A stretch of 64,000 bases of DNA, from positions 1 to 64,000 of the forward strand of contig NZ_JAFJSY010000020.1 of the NCBI RefSeq assembly GCF_019857225.1. The letters run 5' to 3'. Position 1 is the first letter of the stretch. The number at the start of each line of letters is the position of its first letter. The notes beneath the pieces are model-generated. The model saw only the letters and a program-made list of their open reading frames with translations. It made no database searches and had not been told where the DNA came from. Origin of the DNA: Streptomyces plumbidurans (GTDB lineage: Bacteria; Actinomycetota; Actinomycetes; Streptomycetales; Streptomycetaceae). Of the stretch, positions 16,608-27,467 are shown in pieces. A program made the translations under genes and the position numbers.

Positions 16608-17786
16608 ATGAGAGTGATCGTCGTGGGTGCGGGCATAGGGGGACTTGCCGCGGCGGTGAGCCTGCGTCGTGGCGGCCACGAGGTCACCGTGTTCGAGCAG
16701 ACGCCGCGGTTCACCGAGGTCGGCGCCGGGATCCAGCTCGCGCCCAACGCCACGCGCGAGCTGCGCCGGCTGGGCCTGCTCGACGCGGTCGCCGCACAGT
16801 CCGCCCGGCCCACCGCCACAAGTTTCCGCTCGTGGTCCGACGGGAGCGAGATCTGCAGCTACGCGCTGGGGCGCGCGGCCGAGGAGGAGTTCGGGGCGCC
16901 CTACCTTCAGGTTCACCGGGCCGATCTGCGCGATGCTCTGGCCACCGCGGTGCCGCCCCGGTCAGTGCGTCTGAGCACTCCCGTCACGGAGATCGGCCAA
17001 AACGACCGGTCCGCCTGGGTGTCGACGGCGGGCGGCGAACGCCTGGTGGCCGACCTGGTCGTGGCCGCGGACGGCATCCGGTCCGCGGCCCGTCAGCGGC
17101 TCTTCGGCGCGGACGAGGCGGTCTTCTCCCAGACCGCCGCCTACCGCGCGCTGCTCCCGGTCGACGAGGTGGCGGATCTGGGCCTGCCGGACACCGGGGT
17201 CTGGCTCGGACCGGGGCGGCACTTCGTCCACTACTGGCTGCGCCGCGGCGAACTCCTCAACGTCGTGGCCGTGTTCGGGACGCAGGCCGCCCAGGAGTCG
17301 TGGACGGCCCGGGCGGAACCGGGCGAGCAGTTACGCGCGTTCGAGGGCTGGGACTCCCGGGTGCTCGCCGTCCTGGAACGCGCGGGGCAGGTCTTCCGCT
17401 ACGGCATCTACACCCGCGCCCCGCTCGCCACCTGGCACACCGGGCGGGTGGCCCTGCTGGGCGACAGTGCCCACGCGATGGTGCCGTTCCAGGCCCAGGG
17501 CGCGGCGCAGGCGATCCTGGACGCGGCCGTGCTCGGCGACTGCCTGCGGGACGCGGCACCCTCCGACGTGCCCGACGCCCTCGACCGGTACGAGCACCGG
17601 AGGCTGCCGCAGGCCACGAGCATGCAGGCCAGATCTGCGCGGGCGGGCGAGGAGTTCCATCTGCCGGACGGTCCCGAGGCCCGCGAGCGCAACGCCCGTA
17701 TGGCCGCCTACGCCGCCGAGCACCGGTTCATGCCGGTGGCGACGGCATGGGGCGTCGACGTGCTCGACGAGCGGACTGCGTCGTGA
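16608..17786 (+). CDS. FAD-dependent aromatic-ring monooxygenase (salicylate-hydroxylase-like)
   Basis: The 392-aa flavoprotein has the three group-A hydroxylase fingerprints: GAGIGGLAAAVSL (residues 7-19), the DG motif LVVAADGIRSAAR near 155, and GDSAHAM near 286. The sequence FEQTPRFTEVGAGIQLAPNATREL is typical of salicylate/3-hydroxybenzoate hydroxylases. It probably hydroxylates a phenolic acid with NAD(P)H and O2. It lies close to an IclR regulator, a common pairing in aromatic catabolism. The 159-bp region upstream is locally A/T-richer than the rest. Confidence 0.88.
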   Translation: MRVIVVGAGIGGLAAAVSLRRGGHEVTVFEQTPRFTEVGAGIQLAPNATRELRRLGLLDAVAAQSARPTATSFRSWSDGSEICSYALGRAAEEEFGAPYLQVHRADLRDALATAVPPRSVRLSTPVTEIGQNDRSAWVSTAGGERLVADLVVAADGIRSAARQRLFGADEAVFSQTAAYRALLPVDEVADLGLPDTGVWLGPGRHFVHYWLRRGELLNVVAVFGTQAAQESWTARAEPGEQLRAFEGWDSRVLAVLERAGQVFRYGIYTRAPLATWHTGRVALLGDSAHAMVPFQAQGAAQAILDAAVLGDCLRDAAPSDVPDALDRYEHRRLPQATSMQARSARAGEEFHLPDGPEARERNARMAAYAAEHRFMPVATAWGVDVLDERTAS

Positions 17787-17829
17787 ACTGCCGTACGTAC
17801 CAGAGAAGTTGGGCAAGGTACTTGGGCCG

Positions 17830-19098
17830 TCAGGGGACTCCGACCTCGAAGAGCACATAGCCCGCGTACGAGCCCGACGCCACCGCCGCGACGGAGAGCA
17901 GGGTGCACAGCAGCGGCAGGCCGAGGGTGCGCAGCCGTACGGCGAGCGGGATGAACAGGGGGAAGGCGGGGAGCAGATAGCGGGAGACGTTGCCGAAGAT
18001 CTGCTGGCTGCCCAGGACCAGGGCGAAGGTGAGGACCGTGTAGACGGTCAGCACGGAGGGCGGGCGCAGCCGGATCAGCAGGGGGATCAGCAGCAGGCCC
18101 AGCAGGACGGCCAGCACCCCGATGATGTCCTCGAGCAGGCACGGGAAGAGGTAGTCGGTGCGGCCGACGGCGAGGGAGGTGAAGACGTCGAAGGTCTGCT
18201 CGCCGAAGTCGAAGGTGTGGGCCCAGGCGCCCTTCTGGAGTCTGAAGTAGCCGGTGAGATCGCCCGTCCGGTCGCCGACCCACAGGAGGTAGCCGAGAAG
18301 TCCCAGCGGTGCGATGAGTATGGCGGTCGCCGGGCGGGCGATGTCGTCCTGCCGGCGGTGCAGTGTCCGCAGCGCGGCGACGACGAGGGCGGCGATGAGT
18401 GCCGCCGCGGTCGGTCGGCTCAGTCCGGCGGCGAAGGTGAGCACTCCTGCGGTGAGCCAGCGGTCGCTCAGCACGGCGTGGCAGGCCCATACCGCGAGGG
18501 CGACGTAGAGGGATTCCGAGTACCCGGACCACTCGGTGCCCGAGCCGGGCCACACGGCCCACAGTCCGGCCGCCGCGAGGCCCGCGCGCCGGCCGCCGAA
18601 CCGGGCGGTGACGGCGAAGATGCCGAGTGCGGCGACGAACGACGAGACGACCGAGACCAGCAGCCCCGCGCCGTACAGCCCGAGGCCCGTGCAGTCGGAG
18701 ACCAGGCGCATCGCGGCGGGATACAGCGGGAAGAACGCCGCCGAGTTGCCCTCCAGGGTGATCAGTCCGGTGGCTCCGGGGATGTGGACGAGCGCGGGGT
18801 CGTATCCATGGGCGGCGATCTGCTGGTACCACCAGCCGTCCCAGCTGGCCAGGACGTCCCAGGCATGGGCGCCGCCGCCGAAGCGCGGGTCCTTGCGGTG
18901 GAAGTCCCCGGCTGTGTTCAGCAGATGCAGGAAGACGGTGAAGCCGATGAGCTTCAGTGCGCCGTACAGGGTCAGTACGGGCAGGCAGCGCCGGGCGCGG
19001 TACCCGGCCGCGCGGAGCAGGTCCGGGAGCCGGTCGTGTCCATCGCGTACGAGGGAGCGGGCGGCGGGGCGGTGGACCGGGGTCAGCGTGTCGTTCAT
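17830..19098 (-). CDS. PIG-V-like polyprenyl-phosphate mannosyltransferase (membrane GT)
   Basis: The 422-aa polytopic protein has about ten hydrophobic segments. An early WDGWWYQQIAAHGYD motif (about residues 88-102), of the W-D-x(3)-Y-x(2)-I-A-x(2)-G-Y type, marks PIG-V/GPI-mannosyltransferase-related GT-C enzymes. It overlaps the GT2-GtrA gene by 4 bp, suggesting that the latter makes the lipid-linked sugar donor and this enzyme transfers it outside the membrane. The acceptor is unknown. Confidence 0.85.
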   Translation of the reverse strand: MNDTLTPVHRPAARSLVRDGHDRLPDLLRAAGYRARRCLPVLTLYGALKLIGFTVFLHLLNTAGDFHRKDPRFGGGAHAWDVLASWDGWWYQQIAAHGYDPALVHIPGATGLITLEGNSAAFFPLYPAAMRLVSDCTGLGLYGAGLLVSVVSSFVAALGIFAVTARFGGRRAGLAAAGLWAVWPGSGTEWSGYSESLYVALAVWACHAVLSDRWLTAGVLTFAAGLSRPTAAALIAALVVAALRTLHRRQDDIARPATAILIAPLGLLGYLLWVGDRTGDLTGYFRLQKGAWAHTFDFGEQTFDVFTSLAVGRTDYLFPCLLEDIIGVLAVLLGLLLIPLLIRLRPPSVLTVYTVLTFALVLGSQQIFGNVSRYLLPAFPLFIPLAVRLRTLGLPLLCTLLSVAAVASGSYAGYVLFEVGVP

Positions 19099-20324
19099 GC
19101 GGCCGGGGCTCCCGTCCGGCGGCGACGGGCGGGGAACACCCAGGCGCGCAGCAGCAGAAAACGCAGCAGGGTCGCGGTCAGGTTGGCGGCGACGAGTACG
19201 CCGATCTCCGTGACGCGTGCCGCGCCGGGTGCCAGGCGGTGCAGTGCGGCCAGCGATCCGCTGGTGAGGCCCAGTCCGATCGCGAAGACCAGCAGCCCCT
19301 TGGCGTGGTGGCGCAGCACCCCGCCCCGGCCGCGCAGCCCGAAGGTGAGCCGGCGGTTCGCGGCCGTGTTGGCCAGTGCGCACAGCAGCAGTGCGATCGT
19401 GTTGGCGGCCTGGGGCCCCGTTGCGGGACGCAGCACCGCGTACAGCAGGACGTATCCGACGGTGCTGACGGCTCCCACCGCGCCGAAGCGCAGCAACTGC
19501 CCGGCCAGGCCGCCCGCCGGTTCGTCGGCGCCCCGGCGCAGCCCGGCCGTCGGGAGGGTGCCGCGGGCCAGGGCTCGGCCGATTCTGGCGATGCCGCGCA
19601 GGTCCGCCAGTGCCGTGGACAGGACGTCGACGCGGCTGTCGGGGTCGTCGACCCAGTCGACCGGCACCTCGTGGATGCGCAGTCCGGCCCGTTCCGCGAT
19701 CACCAGCAACTCGGTGTCGAAGAACCACTCGGAGTCCTGCACCAGCGGCAGCAGCCGTTCGGCGACATCGCGCCGCACCGCCTTGAACCCGCACTGTGCG
19801 TCGGAGAAGCCCACCGCGAGTGTGGAGCGCAACAAGGCGTTGTAGCAACGGGAGATGACCTCCCGCCTGGGTCCGCGCACCACCCGGGAGCCGCGGGCCA
19901 GCCGGGTGCCGATGGCGACGTCGGAATGCCCGGAGATCAGCGGGGCGACCAGCGGCAGCAGGGCGGCCAGGTCGGTCGACAGGTCGACGTCGAGGTAGGC
20001 GAGGACCGGTGCCCGTGACCGCGACCAGGCGGCGTGCAGGGCCCGGCCCCGGCCCTTCTCGGCCAGCCGCAGCCACTGGGTCTCCGGCAGTTCGGCGGCC
20101 AACTTCGCCGCGATCAGCGGGGTCCGGTCCGTACTGGCGTTGTCCGCGACGGTGATCCGGAACGGATACGGGAAGGTCTCGCGCAGATGCGTGTGCAGCC
20201 GCCGCACGCTGCGCTCCAGGTCCCGCTGCTCGTTGAAGACCGGCACGACCACGTCCAGGACGGGCTCCCGTTGCTGCGCCGACAGCGGCGTACGGAGCGG
20301 CAGTTGGTCCATGAGGTTTGTCAC
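19095..20324 (-). CDS. Bifunctional family 2 glycosyltransferase / GtrA flippase-like fusion
   Basis: The 409-aa protein joins an N-terminal GT2 domain (LDVVVPVFNEQRDLERSVRRL, VADNASTDRT, donor-binding YLDVDLSTD, about residues 22-250) to a C-terminal GtrA domain with four membrane helices (about 270-395). This is the dolichyl/polyprenyl-phosphate-mannose-synthase-like layout in which one polypeptide makes and helps flip a polyprenyl-phosphate sugar. GTG 20324 has GGATGG upstream; ATG 20312 is an alternative. Translationally coupled to the PIG-V-like gene. Confidence 0.92.
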   Translation of the reverse strand: MTNLMDQLPLRTPLSAQQREPVLDVVVPVFNEQRDLERSVRRLHTHLRETFPYPFRITVADNASTDRTPLIAAKLAAELPETQWLRLAEKGRGRALHAAWSRSRAPVLAYLDVDLSTDLAALLPLVAPLISGHSDVAIGTRLARGSRVVRGPRREVISRCYNALLRSTLAVGFSDAQCGFKAVRRDVAERLLPLVQDSEWFFDTELLVIAERAGLRIHEVPVDWVDDPDSRVDVLSTALADLRGIARIGRALARGTLPTAGLRRGADEPAGGLAGQLLRFGAVGAVSTVGYVLLYAVLRPATGPQAANTIALLLCALANTAANRRLTFGLRGRGGVLRHHAKGLLVFAIGLGLTSGSLAALHRLAPGAARVTEIGVLVAANLTATLLRFLLLRAWVFPARRRRTGAPAA

Positions 20325-20457
20325 GATCCATCCAGGTTCGGGTTCTGGCGCGGGGCATGCCGAAGGCAGGAACGGCGCTACGGGTGAAGTGACTTGCCGT
20401 GAGGTGCGGCGAACGGGTCCTGACGAAAAGGGTGTTGGGCGCAGTGCCCGGCTTTGG

Positions 20458-20976
20458 CTATCCGGGGTCGGCCGAGCCCGACGAGGACGCCTCCAGATTC
20501 GACGGTGTGTTGGTCGGTGTCGCCGGTGCGGTGGAGGTCGCGGTGCTGTTGTCCGGTGGCGGCGCTTCGGTGTGGGTGGCGGTCGAGGTGGCGGACGGCG
20601 CGTCCGAAGTGGCGGTCGACGTCGTGGCCGGAGCGGTGGGCTCCCCGGCGGCCCCGGTGGGGCTGCCGGAGGAGGTCGGGCTCGGGGGCGCCGCCGTGCC
20701 GGTCGGGGTCGGGCCCGGGGAGGCCGGGCTCGTCGCGGGAATGGGCTGCGGATGCGGGGCCTGCGGCCTGTTCTCGCCCGGGTCGTGGGGCAGCAGGAAG
20801 AAGCCGATGCCGAGTCCGGCGACGGCCAGGACGGAACCGGCGGTCCGCCGCACCGTGCGAACCCTGCGGTGGGCCCGCACCCCGGCCCGCAGACGCGCCC
20901 CGTGCTCGGCCTCGAAGGGGGTGTACTCCTGGGAGTCGCGCATCATCCGCGCCAGCTCCCGCTCGAAGTGATCCAT
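20458..20976 (-). CDS. Single-pass membrane protein, probable sigma-factor partner
   Basis: The 172-aa protein has a basic cytoplasmic N-terminus (about residues 1-42, MDHFERELARMMRDS), one transmembrane helix near 45-62 and a long Ser/Thr/Pro/Ala-rich outside tail. It begins 10 bp after the SigE-family sigma factor stop, the usual place for an anti-sigma or co-regulated membrane protein, but there is no ZAS zinc motif (H-x3-C-x2-C). An anti-sigma role is therefore inferred from position only. Confidence 0.7.
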   Translation of the reverse strand: MDHFERELARMMRDSQEYTPFEAEHGARLRAGVRAHRRVRTVRRTAGSVLAVAGLGIGFFLLPHDPGENRPQAPHPQPIPATSPASPGPTPTGTAAPPSPTSSGSPTGAAGEPTAPATTSTATSDAPSATSTATHTEAPPPDNSTATSTAPATPTNTPSNLEASSSGSADPG

Positions 20977-20986
20977 CGGCTCTTCT

Positions 20987-21493
20987 TCACCCCACCGGCT
21001 CGATGACGTCGGACAGGATGCGGCGCAGTCGCGCCACGCCACGCGACGCGTGGGACCGTGCGGTGCCCAGCGGGCACCCCAGCACCTCGGCGACCTGCTT
21101 CTCGGACAGGTCCTGGTAGTAGCGCAGCACCACCGCGGCCCGCTGCCGCGGCGGCAGTTGGGCCAGTGCGGCCTCCAGCCGCGAGCGCTCCACCACGGCG
21201 GCGGAGACATCACCGGCCGCGGGCAGGTCGGGCAGTTGCTCGACCGGACGCTCGCCCCACCAGCGGCGCCGCGCCGACCGTGCCGCGGCACGCACCATCA
21301 CCTTGCGCACGTACGCCTCGGGCGCCTCGTCGGCGATCCTGGGCCAGACGAACCAGAGCTTGACCAGGGCCTCCTGGAGCAGGTCCTCGGCCCGGTGCCG
21401 ATCGCCTCCCACGAGCAGACGGGCAAGGTGGAACAACGCCGACCAGCGAGCTGCCACGAACCCGTCGAACCCCTCGGCTCGACTCTGCTCCAA
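20987..21493 (-). CDS. SigE-family RNA polymerase sigma factor (ECF)
   Basis: The 168-aa protein has sigma region 2 (FHLARLLVGGDRHRAEDLLQEALVKLW, residues 20-48) and region 4 (LPPRQRAAVVLRYYQDLSEKQVAEVLGCPLGTARSHASRGVARL, 112-157), the compact form of Streptomyces SigE-family ECF factors. The start is TTG 21493. Upstream on the minus strand the GATGTAACCCGGATC stretch near 21575-21590 could be its own ECF-type promoter; this is a low-confidence guess. Confidence 0.92.
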   Translation of the reverse strand: MEQSRAEGFDGFVAARWSALFHLARLLVGGDRHRAEDLLQEALVKLWFVWPRIADEAPEAYVRKVMVRAAARSARRRWWGERPVEQLPDLPAAGDVSAAVVERSRLEAALAQLPPRQRAAVVLRYYQDLSEKQVAEVLGCPLGTARSHASRGVARLRRILSDVIEPVG

Positions 21494-21603
21494 CGCGCAC
21501 CGTCCCTGTTCCGACCAGCCCCCTACACCCAGGGAAAGACGGTGGGCCCCTCGCTTCGATGCACTTCGCCCGTGTGATCCGGGTTACATCCGGCGGCGCG
21601 CGG

Positions 21604-23082
<1,479 letters not shown>

Positions 23083-23230
23083 CGGGCCCTCCCGAGTTCC
23101 CCTCGGCGGATACCTCTCGTCCAAGAGTCGCACCTCGTACGGTTCCCGCCCAGTTGTCGAACGGCCGTGATCCGCGGGCGGCACCATCAACTACGTAGCG
23201 TCATCCATACGCGACAGAGGGTTGTTCACG

Positions 23231-25216
23231 TCAGCCGAGCCCCTCACCGATGGCGGCGAGCCAGCGGTCGACCGGGCCGAGGGTGAGCAAACCGCTTCCC
23301 GCGCCCGTGAGTTCACCCGTGGCCGGTGCGAGACGGGCGTGCGCCCGCTCCAGCGTCGTGCGGTCACCGATGTCCAGCGCGACCGCGGCCTGCAGACAGC
23401 ACAGCGCCTCGTAGAGCAGGTCCGCGGGCGGTTCCGGGACGGCGTGCAGCAGGTCCGCGACCTCGCCGTGGTCGCCGGTGCGCAGGTGGGCCAAGGGTTC
23501 GATCCATGGCCGGTACGGGCCCCAGTCGGCGTCCGGGTCGATGTGCTCGGCCGCCTGCCGGGCGGTGGTGGAGCCGTCGGCGAGGCGCAGGCAGAGGCGG
23601 GCGAGGGGCGGCAGGCCGTTCGCGAACCCGGGCATGCCCGCGTCCGGCAGCAGCATGACGGCGGCCTCGTACGCCTCCTCGGCCTGCCGCATCCGCCCGT
23701 CGGCGACCGACCGCAGGGCGCCGTACCACTGGGTGAAGACGCCCACCAGCGGCCGCTCGTGCCGCTCGGCCAGCCGGTCGGCGGCAGTGGCGTGCGCGTC
23801 CGCCGCCGCGAAGTCGCAGAGCGCACCGCAGGCCTGCATCCGGATCAGCCGGCCGAGCACCTCGAAGTTCTCCAGGCCGTGCCGTGCGGCCACGTCGACC
23901 AGCCGCGCGCCGATCGCGTCCCGCCGTGCCGCGAGCCCGGCCCGGGTGCACGAATGCATGAACGCGCCGTTGAGCGCGAACGCCAGCAGCGTGGGATCGT
24001 CCAGCCGCCGGGCGATGTCCTCCGCCTCACGCGCGGCCGCCGGGCCGCGTGGGGAGCGGGTGCCGCGCATCTCCAGGGCGACCGTGGCCAGCAGTCGGCA
24101 GCGCGCCGCCGCGTGCGTCGTCTCCCGCGGCAGTGCGGCCAGGGTGCGCTCGGCGGCGAAGACGATCTGCCGCGCCTGCTCGGGGTCGTCGCTGCGGGTC
24201 CAGACGGCGGGGACGTCGTAGGCACCGATGACCCGCGCGGTCAGGTCGGGGTCGCCGAACTCCTCGGCGGCGGTGGCCGCGGCGAGCCGGTGCTCCTGCG
24301 CCGCCCGCAGCCCGGCGCCTCCGGTCACCGCCAGGTTGCGGACCAGTTGGACCGTGGACTCCAGCCGGGCCCGGGCGCCGGCCGCGACCGTACGGTCGTA
24401 CTCCGCGGCCACCTGGGTCCAGAGCCGGGCCGACGCGCCGGCCCCCTGCGTCGCAGCAGCGAGGCTCGGGTCCTGCGTGAGGATGTCCGTCTCCAGGCGG
24501 CGCAGTGCCGGGCCCGGGTCCACGCCCAGCTGCTCGGCCAGCATGGTCCGGGCCCGGCGCAGCACGGCGAGGGCGTCCGCCTGCCGGCCCGTGCGGTACA
24601 GCGCGAGCGCCAGCAGTCGCCAGCCGTCCTCCCGCCAGGGGTGCTCGGCCACATGGGCGTGGAGGTCGGGCACGGCCTCGGCCGCGAGCCCCAAGTCGAG
24701 CTGGGCCCCGGCCCGTTGCTCCACCGCGCGCAGCCGAAGTTCGGCCAGCCGGGAACGCTCGCCCCGTGCCCAGTCCTCGTACGCGAACTCGGCGTAGGCC
24801 GGGCCGCGCCACAACTCCAGTGCGCCGTCGAGCCGTTGGAGCGCCTGCGCGGGTGGCAGCTGCGCCGTGCCCGCGACGGCCGCCTCGAACCGCCAGGCGT
24901 CCACGGCGTCCTGCATCGCGCGAAGCGCGTACCCGGGGCCCTCGGTCACCAGCAGCCGGGCCGGGGCGCGGGGCGGGCGCTGCGGCTCGAGTACCCGGCG
25001 CAGATCGGCGACGAAGGTGCGCACCGCCCCGACGGCGCCCGCGCCGGGCTTGTCCCACAGGTCCTCGACGAGGCGCGCCACCGGAACCACACGCCGGCGG
25101 GCCGTGATCAGGCGGGCCAGCACCGCCCGGTGTCGCGGACCCTTCAGCGCCAGCGCGTCACCGGCGTCGTCCCAGGCCACCACCGGTCCGAGCACACCGA
25201 AGGTGATCGGTTCCAT
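23231..25216 (-). CDS. SARP/BTAD-family transcriptional regulator
   Basis: The 661-aa regulator has an N-terminal OmpR-like winged helix (FGVLGPVVAWDD start, about residues 1-95), a BTAD domain (about 100-245, with EHPWREDGWRLLALALYRTGRQADAL) and a 400-residue helical TPR-like C-terminal part without a P-loop NTPase, unlike full AfsR. SARPs activate secondary-metabolite or local enzyme genes by binding direct repeats near the -35. ATG 25216 has GAGGTGAG directly upstream. It is divergent from the alpha/beta hydrolase at 25342, its nearest possible target. Confidence 0.92.
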   Translation of the reverse strand: MEPITFGVLGPVVAWDDAGDALALKGPRHRAVLARLITARRRVVPVARLVEDLWDKPGAGAVGAVRTFVADLRRVLEPQRPPRAPARLLVTEGPGYALRAMQDAVDAWRFEAAVAGTAQLPPAQALQRLDGALELWRGPAYAEFAYEDWARGERSRLAELRLRAVEQRAGAQLDLGLAAEAVPDLHAHVAEHPWREDGWRLLALALYRTGRQADALAVLRRARTMLAEQLGVDPGPALRRLETDILTQDPSLAAATQGAGASARLWTQVAAEYDRTVAAGARARLESTVQLVRNLAVTGGAGLRAAQEHRLAAATAAEEFGDPDLTARVIGAYDVPAVWTRSDDPEQARQIVFAAERTLAALPRETTHAAARCRLLATVALEMRGTRSPRGPAAAREAEDIARRLDDPTLLAFALNGAFMHSCTRAGLAARRDAIGARLVDVAARHGLENFEVLGRLIRMQACGALCDFAAADAHATAADRLAERHERPLVGVFTQWYGALRSVADGRMRQAEEAYEAAVMLLPDAGMPGFANGLPPLARLCLRLADGSTTARQAAEHIDPDADWGPYRPWIEPLAHLRTGDHGEVADLLHAVPEPPADLLYEALCCLQAAVALDIGDRTTLERAHARLAPATGELTGAGSGLLTLGPVDRWLAAIGEGLG

Positions 25217-25341
25217 CCTCACCTCCCGCGCCTTTCCCGTCCGCCACAGTACGTGCTGATCGGATGCTGATTCGCGCGCGGGACTCTCGGTGGTGTCCGC
25301 GCTTCGGCGGGCATCCGACGCAGCGACGAAAGCAGCACATC

Positions 25342-26292
25342 GTGACATTCACACCGCACACGGGGACGGACACGACCAACGCGACAGACATGGGGACGGT
25401 CGGCGCGGGCACCAGGACGCCCACGATCCCCGGTTTCGCGTACCACCGTGTCCAGGTCGCCGAAGGCGTCTTTCTGAACACCGCCGTCGGGGGCTCGGGC
25501 AGCCCGATCGTGCTGTTGCACGGCTTCCCGCAGACGCATCTGATGTGGCGGCACGTCGCCGCGGACCTGGCGGCGGACCACACCGTGATCTGCCCCGACC
25601 TGCGCGGTTACGGCGCGAGCGACAAGCCCGTCGACACCGACGGGACGACCTATGGCAAGCGCGTCATGGCCGCGGACACCGTCGCCCTGGCCCGTGCGCT
25701 CGGCCATGAGCGGTTCGCGCTGGTGGGACACGACCGGGGCGCCCTGGTCGCGTTCCGGGCCGGGCTCGACCATCCCGCCGCGGTCACGCATCTGGCCTGT
25801 CTGGACGTGCTCCCCACGCTGGACATGTGGCAGGCGATGCACGGCGTGCAGGCGGCCGTGGGCTTCCACCTCTACCTGATGGCCCGGCCGCCGGGCCTGC
25901 CCGAGCGGATGATCGCCGCCGATCCGGACACGTTCTTCGGCTATTTCCTCGATCTGTGGGCGGGCGACCGCGAGGCGATACCGGCCCCTGTCCGCTCCGC
26001 GTATCTGGCCGCGTGCCGCGCGGCGGTGCCCTCGATCGTCGCCGACTACCGCGCCTCCGCCGGCATCGACGTCGAGCACGACCGGGCCGACCGCGACGCG
26101 GGCCGCGTCCTGGAGATGCCGGTGAGCGTGCTCCAGCAGGACTGGGGCGCGGCACTCGGCTTCGACGCCCGTGACCTGTGGTTGGCCTGGGCGCCGCGGC
26201 TGACCCATCGCACCGTCGGCTTCGGTCACTTCATGGCCGAGGAGGCGCCGGAGGAGATCGCCGGGGAGATCAGAGAACTGCTCGCGCGCTGA
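25342..26292 (+). CDS. Alpha/beta hydrolase, Asp-nucleophile (epoxide hydrolase/haloacetate dehalogenase-like)
   Basis: The 316-aa protein has LLHGFPQTHLMWR, PDLRGYGASDKP, and the elbow LVGHDRGALVAFR, in which Asp replaces the usual Ser nucleophile. The end GFGHFMAEEAPEEI carries the catalytic His. This set is found in epoxide hydrolases and fluoroacetate dehalogenases. Fluoroacetate enzymes have DRGxR with two carboxylate-binding Arg; here the second is Leu, so haloacetate is less likely. The GTG start has a weak ribosome site; a longer frame to 25264 is possible. The SARP gene is divergent. Confidence 0.85.
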   Translation: MTFTPHTGTDTTNATDMGTVGAGTRTPTIPGFAYHRVQVAEGVFLNTAVGGSGSPIVLLHGFPQTHLMWRHVAADLAADHTVICPDLRGYGASDKPVDTDGTTYGKRVMAADTVALARALGHERFALVGHDRGALVAFRAGLDHPAAVTHLACLDVLPTLDMWQAMHGVQAAVGFHLYLMARPPGLPERMIAADPDTFFGYFLDLWAGDREAIPAPVRSAYLAACRAAVPSIVADYRASAGIDVEHDRADRDAGRVLEMPVSVLQQDWGAALGFDARDLWLAWAPRLTHRTVGFGHFMAEEAPEEIAGEIRELLAR

Positions 26293-26313
26293 GCCGGTCC
26301 GTGTCCTGCAGGC

Positions 26314-26345
26314 AAAAAACGATTTACCCGCGACCGGGGTACACT
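26314..26345 (+). promoter_or_regulatory. Operator-like site and -10 box upstream of the LacI gene
   Basis: AAAAACGATTTACCCG (26315-26330) matches 14 of 16 bases of the site before the GH106-like gene. TACACT (26340-26345) is a possible -10. The site would let the LacI protein control its own gene. Confidence 0.6.
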
Positions 26346-26369
26346 GGCGTCGCCTTTGAGGACCACGTC

Positions 26370-27422
26370 GTGCCTGGTCGCACGGCTGCCACAGCGAGGG
26401 GGGTGGACGCCATTCCGGCTCGCCCCGCCCGCATCCAGGACGTCGCAGCCGCCGCCGGCGTCTCGGTGTCGACGGTCTCGAACGTTCTGAACCGCCCCGA
26501 GCGGGTCAACGCACGCACCGCCGAGCGGGTCCGCGACGCCGTCGCGGCGCTCGACTACGTGCCCCATCCCGGCGCGGCCGGACTGCGCACCGGACACTCC
26601 TCGTCGATCGGCCTGGTGCTGCCCGACGTGACCAACTCCTTCTACGCGCGCATCGCCAGGGGCGCCGCCGACGCGGCGTACGACCACGGCTATTCGCTCG
26701 TGCTGTGTCACAGCGGGGACGCGCCGGAGCGCGAGCAGGGCTACTTCACCATGCTCGTGGAGCAGCGGGCGGTCGGTGCCGTGGTCGTCCCGCTCAGCGC
26801 CGACCCGACGCGGCTCACGCGGCTGCGCGAGCGGGGCATCCCGCTGGTGTTGGCGGACCGCGCGATGCCGTCACAGGAGGGCTGCTCCGTCTCGGTCAAC
26901 GACATCGCCGGCGGCCGTATCGCCGTGCAGCATCTGCTGGACTGCGGGGCGGGCGACATCCTCGTGGTGAACGGCGATCGCTCGATACGGCAGTGCGCCG
27001 ACCGCCACCAGGGCGCCCGGCAGGCCGTGCGCAGCCGGCGTACGGCACGGCTGGACCAGGTGGTCGCCGAGGAGATGACGGTGGCGTACGGCCTGGAGAT
27101 CGCCCGCGCCCTGGACGACCTGCCCGACGGGGTGTTCTGCACCAACGACTTCCTCGCCGCCGGACTGTGCCGCGGCCTCGCCGAGCGAGGCGTGAAGGTG
27201 CCCGCGGACGTGCAGGTGGTCGGCTACGGCGACCTCGACATCGCCAGCTTCGTGGGGACGACCCTGACGACGGTCCGTCAGCCCGTCGAGGATCTGGGCA
27301 GGGCCGCCGTGGAGATGCTGCTCGACGAGGTGGAGGCCCGGGCCGAACACGCCCATGAGGCAAGGGTGTTCGCGCCCGGACTGGTCCTGCGGGACTCCAC
27401 CCGGTCACTGGCCGGGGGCTGA
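26370..27422 (+). CDS. LacI-family transcriptional repressor
   Basis: The 350-aa regulator has an N-terminal LacI helix-turn-helix (ARIQDVAAAAGVSVSTVSNVL, about residues 18-38, then hinge YVPHPGAAGLRTG) and a periplasmic-binding-protein-like core (SIGLVLPDVTNSFYARIARG, later VFCTNDFLAAGLCRGL). GTG 26370 is chosen because GAGGA sits 8 nt upstream; GTG 26403 (11 aa shorter) has its purine run too close. It is convergent with the GH106-like gene; shared operator-like sites make it the likely controller of this carbohydrate island. Confidence 0.93.
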   Translation: MPGRTAATARGVDAIPARPARIQDVAAAAGVSVSTVSNVLNRPERVNARTAERVRDAVAALDYVPHPGAAGLRTGHSSSIGLVLPDVTNSFYARIARGAADAAYDHGYSLVLCHSGDAPEREQGYFTMLVEQRAVGAVVVPLSADPTRLTRLRERGIPLVLADRAMPSQEGCSVSVNDIAGGRIAVQHLLDCGAGDILVVNGDRSIRQCADRHQGARQAVRSRRTARLDQVVAEEMTVAYGLEIARALDDLPDGVFCTNDFLAAGLCRGLAERGVKVPADVQVVGYGDLDIASFVGTTLTTVRQPVEDLGRAAVEMLLDEVEARAEHAHEARVFAPGLVLRDSTRSLAGG

Positions 27423-27467
27423 CTCCCCGATCCGTACCTTCACTGTCCGTCTGCTGACTCCCCGATC
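27419..27467. repeat. Short direct repeat duplicating the 3' end of the GH106-like gene
   Basis: GCTGACTCCCCGATCCG occurs at 27418-27434 and 27451-27467. The second copy codes the last residues RIGESA of the glycosidase; the first overlaps the LacI stop region and would code nearly the same peptide in another frame. A local tandem duplication at the convergent ends is the simplest explanation. Confidence 0.6.
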
